Assembly: GCA_947311265.1 (NCBI GenBank)
Contig: CAMZKQ010000218.1
Span: 1 to 7,525, forward strand
DNA: 7,525 nucleotides
DNA from: an uncultured Chlorobiota bacterium
GTDB taxonomy: Bacteria > Bacteroidota > Bacteroidia > Bacteroidales > JAADGE01
Direction of reading: 5' to 3'
Each line of letters begins with the position of its first letter. Position 1 is the first letter of the stretch. The notes under the pieces were generated by a model. The model made no database searches. It was given only the letters and a program-made list of their open reading frames with translations, and was not told the origin of the DNA. The position numbers and the translations under genes are program-made. Positions 1 through 6,400 of the stretch are shown here, one piece after another.

Positions 1-49
1 TTGAAACTTCCATTGCCCATAAGTGGGATTACATCTGGGTAGAAAGCCC
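1..49 (+). repeat. 49-bp exact direct repeat, copy A
   Basis: Identical base for base to 2668-2716, 2,667 bp (889 codons, three repeat units) away and in the same frame. It encodes the highly conserved VETSIAHKWDYIWVESP segment of jellyroll copies 1 and 4. Identity includes synonymous third positions, whereas copy 3 encodes nearly the same residues with several different codons. The match may extend upstream of the window. Confidence 0.95.
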
Positions 50-401
50 TATATTCGACCTATCCAACAACACCAACCCAACACTTTCTATGGATATTAA
101 GCATCAGCTTAATAATGTACACGACCAATTCCAGATGCAATACTCCATAGATGGAGGTACTGTATGGGCAGTATTAGGTGCATCTGGCGACCCCAATTGG
201 TACAACTCTACCACTTGGTGGAAAGACTCACGCTATGCACCAAATACAGTAGATACATGGACAAATGTACAGCACGATTTATGTATCCTTTCGGGCGAAC
301 CTTGCGTAAAATTTAGAATACGTGGCTATGTTTTCTACGCAGAACCAACTTATAACGATACTTATAAATTTGCATTCGATAACTTTGCCATCTCCGCAGG
401 A
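1..401 (+). other. MAM-like jellyroll domain 1 (partial)
   Basis: Residues 1-133. Reads WDYIWVESPIFDLS, then MDIKHQLNNVHDQF, QYSIDGG, NWYNSTTWWKDSRY (WWKD at 216-227), VKFRIRGYVFYAEP and NDTYKFAFDNFAI. A core of SPxFDLS, then a strand before QYSxDGGxxW, then a closing FAFDNFxI strand is the pattern of the MAM/'choice-of-anchor J' beta-sandwiches of Bacteroidota secreted proteins. Two Cys (282-284 and 303-305), seven residues apart, flank a short loop and recur in all four copies, probably as a disulfide. It is closest in sequence to copies 3 and 4. Family naming is by motif recognition only; a carbohydrate-binding or structural role is inferred. Confidence 0.65.
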
Positions 402-3400
402 GAAAGCGACGAAATAGAACCGCTAGAAGTTACCCTTAGCGATGGCGGAAGCTGTGGCGGATTAGGTAATGCAGAAACAGTACAGGTACTTATTAAAAAT
501 AATAAATGCCGCCCTATTTATAACTTCCCAATTTCAATACAAATTGATGGTGGAGCAATTATTAACGAAATTGCCCCGGGCCCTGTACCTCGTTTCGGCA
601 CCTATTTATACACCTTTACCACAACAGCAGATTTATCTGCCGCAGGTAACCATACCATATCAATTACCACCAACTTAGCCACCGATGGTGATAATACCAA
701 CGACAATATCGTTCAGAACAGAACAAATACACCAATTAACACCTTCCCTTTCCTTGCCGATTTTAACTCGGGCAACCAAGGCTTTGTAAGCAGAACACCT
801 AGCCATACACGCTACTTTCATCATGGCGTATTACCTTACCTCGATGGGGCAGAAGGAGAAGGCAGTTCTTGGTACGTACAAACTACACAAGACCACCAAT
901 GGGACTATTTTTGGGTAGAAAGCCCTGTTTTCGACCTTTCGGGAATGACCAACCCTATTTTGTACCTAGACATAAAACAACAACTCAATAATGCACACGA
1001 CCAGTTTCATTTGCAATATTCCACAAATGGAGGAGCAAGTTGGGTAACTCTAGGCAACGCTGCCGACCCTAGTTGGTACAACTCTGGCGACTGGTGGAAA
1101 AATACACGCTATGCCCCAAACATCGTAGATGATTGGCAAACCGTACAACGTAACCTATGTGCTTTAAAAGTGCCTTGTATCCAATTTAGAATTTACGGAT
1201 ATACCTTTTATTCCGAACCAGCATACAACGACACATGGAAATTTGCCTTCGACAACTTCGCCATACGAGAAGCCATAGATGTAGAAGCAGTAGATTATAT
1301 AAGCCCAGATGCTACCGCAACAGGTTGCTTATATTCTACCACACAGCAAGTTACAGTAAGGGTTTACAACCACTCTTGCACCAACCAAGTAAACGTACCT
1401 ATCCGATGCGATGTTACAGGAGCAGCCACAGCAACATTTGTAGGTACTGTACCTCTAATTGCAGCCAATAGCTATGCCACCTATACGCTACCAGGCACTT
1501 TCGATATGACTGCCGTAGGAACGTATAATTTCGACACCTACACCCAGCTCGTTGGCGATGCTTTCCCGAGCAACGACAAAGCCCTGCTTACTGTAAATGT
1601 AGCCTTCCCAAAAATTACCACCTACCCATTTACAGAAGATTTTAATGCCGACAACGGCTACTGGGTTGCAGGCGGCGATAATCCGCCAGAAAATAATGGT
1701 AGAAAATTCGTTTGGGGAGCACTCCCAGCAGGATATGCAGGAGGGCCAGATGGCGAAGGCAACTCTTGGTCAGTGGAAACGAGTATTGCCCACCAGTGGG
1801 ACTACATTTGGGTAGAAAGCCCCGTTTTTGACTTCTCTTCGCTTAGCAATCCCGTATTATTTATGGATATTAAGCACCAGCTAAATAATGCACACGACCA
1901 ATTCCAGATGCAGTACTCCCTCGATGGAGGCGGCACATGGGCAGTACTAGGTACAGCTGGTACACCGAACTGGTACAACTCTGCCACTTGGTGGAAAGAC
2001 TCTCGCTATTCGCCAAATATAGTAGATAGCTGGACAACTGTACAACAAGCCCTTTGTAGTTTTGCAGGAGAAGCCTGCGTTAAATTTAGGGTACGTGGGT
2101 ATGTGTTCTACTCCGAACCAACCTACAACGACACCTATAAATTTGCATTTGATAACTTTAAAATTATAGATAATTTTACCGATGCAGCAATGCAAACCTA
2201 CATTACACCTATACAATCCGAAGAGTTTTGCACCTTTTCAAATGCAAAACCAGTAACTGTAACCATTTACAACTCGGGTTGCCAAGCACTTACTAACGTT
2301 CCAATCACTTGCGAAATTACAGGAGCAATTACACAAACACTTATAGGCACAGTAGATATACCGTCCCTCACTTCGGTAACCTTCACTTTCTCTACCACGA
2401 TTGACATGACACCAATCGGCGTGTACAACTTCAAAACATATACCAGCCAACCCGGCGACCAACGCCACGATAACGACACCATTACCACTGCCGTGGAAAC
2501 GCTTTACCCATTAATTTCCACCTTCCCCTACAACGAAGATTTTAACTCCGGAACAGGCTACTGGAAAGCTAGAACCAGCACCGAACCTGCAAACAACGGG
2601 CGAAACTTCACACATGGAACACTTCCATACCTCTACGGCCCCGATAACGAAGGCGACTCATGGTATGTTGAAACTTCCATTGCCCATAAGTGGGATTACA
2701 TCTGGGTAGAAAGCCCAGTATTCGATTTTACAGGACTAACCAACCCGATATTCTCCATGAATATTAAGCATCAGCTAAATAATGTACATGACCAATTTCA
2801 AGTACAATACTCCATAAACGGAGGTGTTAGCTGGACAGTATTAGGCAGTGCCGCAGATTTAAACTGGTACAGCTCTGGTACTTGGTGGAAAGACTCTAGG
2901 TACTATCCCGTAGGAGAGTGGGAGTATGTAGAGCATAATTTATGTAACCTTGTAGATCAAACTTGCGTTAAATTTAGAGTATATGGCTATGTCTTCTATT
3001 CCGAGCCTACATATTATGATACTTACAAATTTGCATTCGATAATGTTTCTATAACTGATGGTATTATAGATGCCGAAGTAGTAGAACTCGAAGGCTGCTT
3101 TGGTAGCGAATACGGGCTAAACGTAAAAGTAACCAATAACAACAACTTCTGCTACAACTTCAGACTCAACGGCGACTACGCAAGAATACCCGAAAGCGAA
3201 TCAGCAGATGCTGCAACAGAACACAGCAGTAGCCCAGCCGAACAAGCCTTTAATAATGACAACGTTACATTAGGCTGGGGAAACAACAATATTATGCCAA
3301 CATGGCTCGAATACGATTTTGGTGTTGCCAACTCAAAAGTAGTTGATGAATATAGAATTTATTGCAGCTCTACACAAACAGGTGGTTGGAACTCCGAAGC

Positions 3401-6400
3401 CTACAACCCAATGACTTGGACTTTTGAAGGCTCTAACGACGGCACAAATTGGACTGTGCTAGACACCCAAGCCAACGGGCTATTGACAAGAAACGTATGG
3501 TCTGCCTATACTTTTGTAAATGTTACTCCTTACCAATACTATAGAATAAATATTGCAGCTACCGAAGGCAGCACATGGTGCCACATTACAGAAATGGACT
3601 TTTATGATAGTGGCGTACTTGTGCCACAAAATATCCCTAATCCTGCCACAGCAAGCTCGACAAATGCCGGTGAAATTGCCAAAAAAGCATTCGACGATAA
3701 TTGGAGCAATTCAGGCTGGAGAAACGCAAACGCAATGCCATCGTGGCTACAATACGACTACGGATTAGGCAACGAAAAAACAATACAAGCCTACACCATG
3801 TACTGTAGTAGCCTACAACTCAGTTCCGAAAACTACAACCCTAAAACATGGACTTTTGAAGGCTCAAACGATGCCGTTGCATGGACAACACTAGACACAC
3901 AAGCCGACGGATTAATAACGCAAAACCAATGGAAAAAGTTTGCCTTTATCAATGTTACACCATACCGCTACTACCGCATTAATATAACTGCAAACGAAGG
4001 GGGTAATATTACACGGATTACAGAAATGCGAATGTACGAAGACGTAACCCTACCACTCCCAGGAGACATCACTCAAATCGACCTAACTTATAGTATTGAT
4101 GGTGGTGCACCTTCAACCACCACCTACTTTGCACCTGCCGATTTTACCGCCATTACCCCCGGTAATTCAGAATGGATTGAAATCCCTAACGTTACAGTCC
4201 CGACAGGATTAGTACTAGGTCCAAACCTCGCCGCAGGCGGTACAGCATCAGCCAGTGAGTCCCATGTAAATGGCGGCAACCTACCAGCCGCCGCCTTCGA
4301 TGGCGATTACATTAACCAAGGCTGGGCAAACAATAACAATATGCCAGTAACATTAACCTACGACTACGGGTTAAGCAACTCACAAGTCATTAATGCCTAC
4401 CGCATTATGGGTAGTTCTGCCCAAAACGACGGCAGTTGGAACAGCGAAAATTACAACGCACGTTCGTGGATATTCCAAGCCTCCAATGATGGCGTTACTT
4501 GGGTCGATTTACATAACTCCGAACCCGTAGGCATGTCGCAAAACACATGGGGCGTATATAGTTTCCCAAACACCACAGCATACAGAATGTACAGGCTAAA
4601 TATTACTGCCCCAGAGTCTGGAAATTGGGTAAGAATTACAGAAATGACCCTGCATAATGCCACATTATCCAGCACCATAGATGTTACATGTAGCCTGCCC
4701 AATGCCCAAAACGATGAAATTACAGCCAACGATAATATTTTCTTACGAGATTTATCCACATGGCCAACCTGCAACGATCACTGCTCCGAAGCCATCGAAA
4801 TACAAAACACCGTAACAGAAGCATCAAGCAATGCCAACGCCACATCAGACGTAACCGAAGACCCTCCATTTTGTACCGCCAACTTAGACAATACAGTATG
4901 GTACAAATTTACAACCAGCTGCGTTGTAGGTGGCGAAGTTACACTCACATTTCAAAACATCTCTACCGATGATGGTATTCAAGTCTCCTTGGATAGAGTG
5001 GTAGGCGACCCTTGCGACCCAAGTGATAATATAAATATATTCTGCCAAAAATCGCCAATTACAAACCTTAACGACCCATACGTATGGAAAGGCAACCTTA
5101 TCGAAAACACAGAATACTACATCACCATTGATGGTTTCGGTAACGTAACTTCAGATTTTGAGCTTATACTAGAAGGCAATGTCGCATTTGCACCAATTTT
5201 AGCCATGTCTGGAAACTACTCCATCGACCCTAACGCACCTGCCGATGACGACTCCGACACGCTTTTCCCATCATTTTCAGAAGCCTTCCAAAAACTAGAA
5301 GACTACGGCGTAGATGGACCAGTTGTAGTAGAAGTACCTGCCAAATTGTTCTCCGAACAAATAAAAGTAGGCTACATTTGTGGTACTGATGCAGTAAATA
5401 CCATCACTTTCAAAAGCGATTGCGATGGCTGCGAAAACAACGTACTACTAAGCCACGAAGCCTATACCACCTGCCACCCAAATCATGCCACAACACTCGA
5501 ATTTGATGGCAGCAACGACTATGTCGAATTTTTAAATATGCCAGCCCTAAACAACGATTTTACTATCGAATACTGGGTAAAAAGAGACGGAGCAGATGCC
5601 ATAAACGATAGAATAACAAGTATTGCAGGCAACGAATTTGAAACCTCAACAGGCAACGGCACACTCCGCTTTTACACCCCAGAAACCAACTGGCAAAGCA
5701 CAGGAGCAGTACTCCCAATAGGCGAATGGCATCACGTTGCCTTCACTTATGAAGGACATAATTTAAGGGTTTACTTAGACGGCGAAGAAGTCTTTAACTT
5801 CGTTACAGGAACAACCATAAACGTACTTGCAGGCACTTGGAATTTCGGAAAACGAGCCTCATCAACATCTGAATATGGTTTTGTAACACTCGATGAAGTA
5901 CGAATATGGAACAGAGCAAGAACCATTGTACAACTGAGAGAATTTATCTGCCAACCAATAGATGAAGACACGCCCAACCTACTTGCCTACTACAAAATGG
6001 AAGGCTCAACACAGCTAGTGGAAGACGAAACCGATAACAACTACGATGGAACTACAGTAAACATGGTAACCGCCACAGGCTGGGTAAGCCAAGACGCAGC
6101 CACCAACAATATCGCCGGCACATCGTGCATAGCAAGAGCCTCGTCCGCCTTGTTTTTCGATGGGCTAGATGATTATGTTGATGTCGCCAACGAAGCTAAT
6201 TTTGATTTCGACAATACCGATGCCTTCACCCTAGAACTATGGATGAACACTTCATTTTCAGGCGACTACAACATACTCCTAGCGAAAATGGATAACGTTG
6301 CCCCATATATAGGCTACGAACTCCGAGTTGATCCAAATGGCACTTTACACTTTTTTATGGTAAGTAGCTGGGCAGGTAACGTCCTTGAAGAAACCACAGG

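Larger units (their letters stand above)
1..743 (+). repeat. Composite repeat unit 1 (MAM-like + CARDB-like), 5' end cut by window
   Basis: First of four homologous units, residues 1-247. It enters inside the jellyroll at the WDYIWVESP motif, so about 40 residues present in the other units are upstream. The next units begin at 744, 1623 and 2523, at the motif (F/Y)P(F/Y)xxDFN, giving periods of 293 and 300 codons. More units may lie upstream, since this one is already cut at the edge. Confidence 0.9.
744..1622 (+). repeat. Composite repeat unit 2 (MAM-like + CARDB-like)
   Basis: First complete unit in the window, residues 248-540 (293 codons). It starts at FPFLADFNSG and ends before the equivalent YPFTEDFNAD of unit 3. 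It is the most divergent of the four in its jellyroll half. Confidence 0.9.
1623..2522 (+). repeat. Composite repeat unit 3 (MAM-like + CARDB-like)
   Basis: Residues 541-840 (300 codons). It begins YPFTEDFNADNGYW and ends just before FPYNEDFNSGTGYW of unit 4. Long stretches match units 1 and 4 at the DNA level, for example 20 identical bases at 1893-1912 and 120-139. Confidence 0.9.

Noticed and set aside
1235..1471. Small + strand frame rich in Arg, Ser and Tyr
   Set aside because: An out-of-frame reading of jellyroll 2 and CARDB 2; its Arg/Ser/Cys-rich composition is typical of shifted frames, with no family resemblance.
1802..2488. Overlapping antisense open frames over repeat unit 3
   Set aside because: Several antisense frames overlap each other across a well-conserved repeat; such shadows arise from the codon bias of the real frame.
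1..3062. Tandem DNA repeats as a possible CRISPR array or mobile element
   Set aside because: Units are about 880-900 bp, keep the reading frame and are conserved as protein domains. There are no short regular spacers, terminal inverted repeats or transposase.
4047..4208. The IDLTYSIDGG segment as a separate complete Ig-like domain
   Set aside because: Only about 47 residues remain between the flanking discoidin domains, and both the opening and closing strands are missing but found at 3063-3179 and 4668-4742. The split-domain reading explains more, though it is not proven.
4451..4774. Antisense open frame of 107 codons
   Set aside because: It is opposite discoidin domain 3 and the end of the split Ig domain; there is no recognisable product, and the + strand frame is intact and explained.
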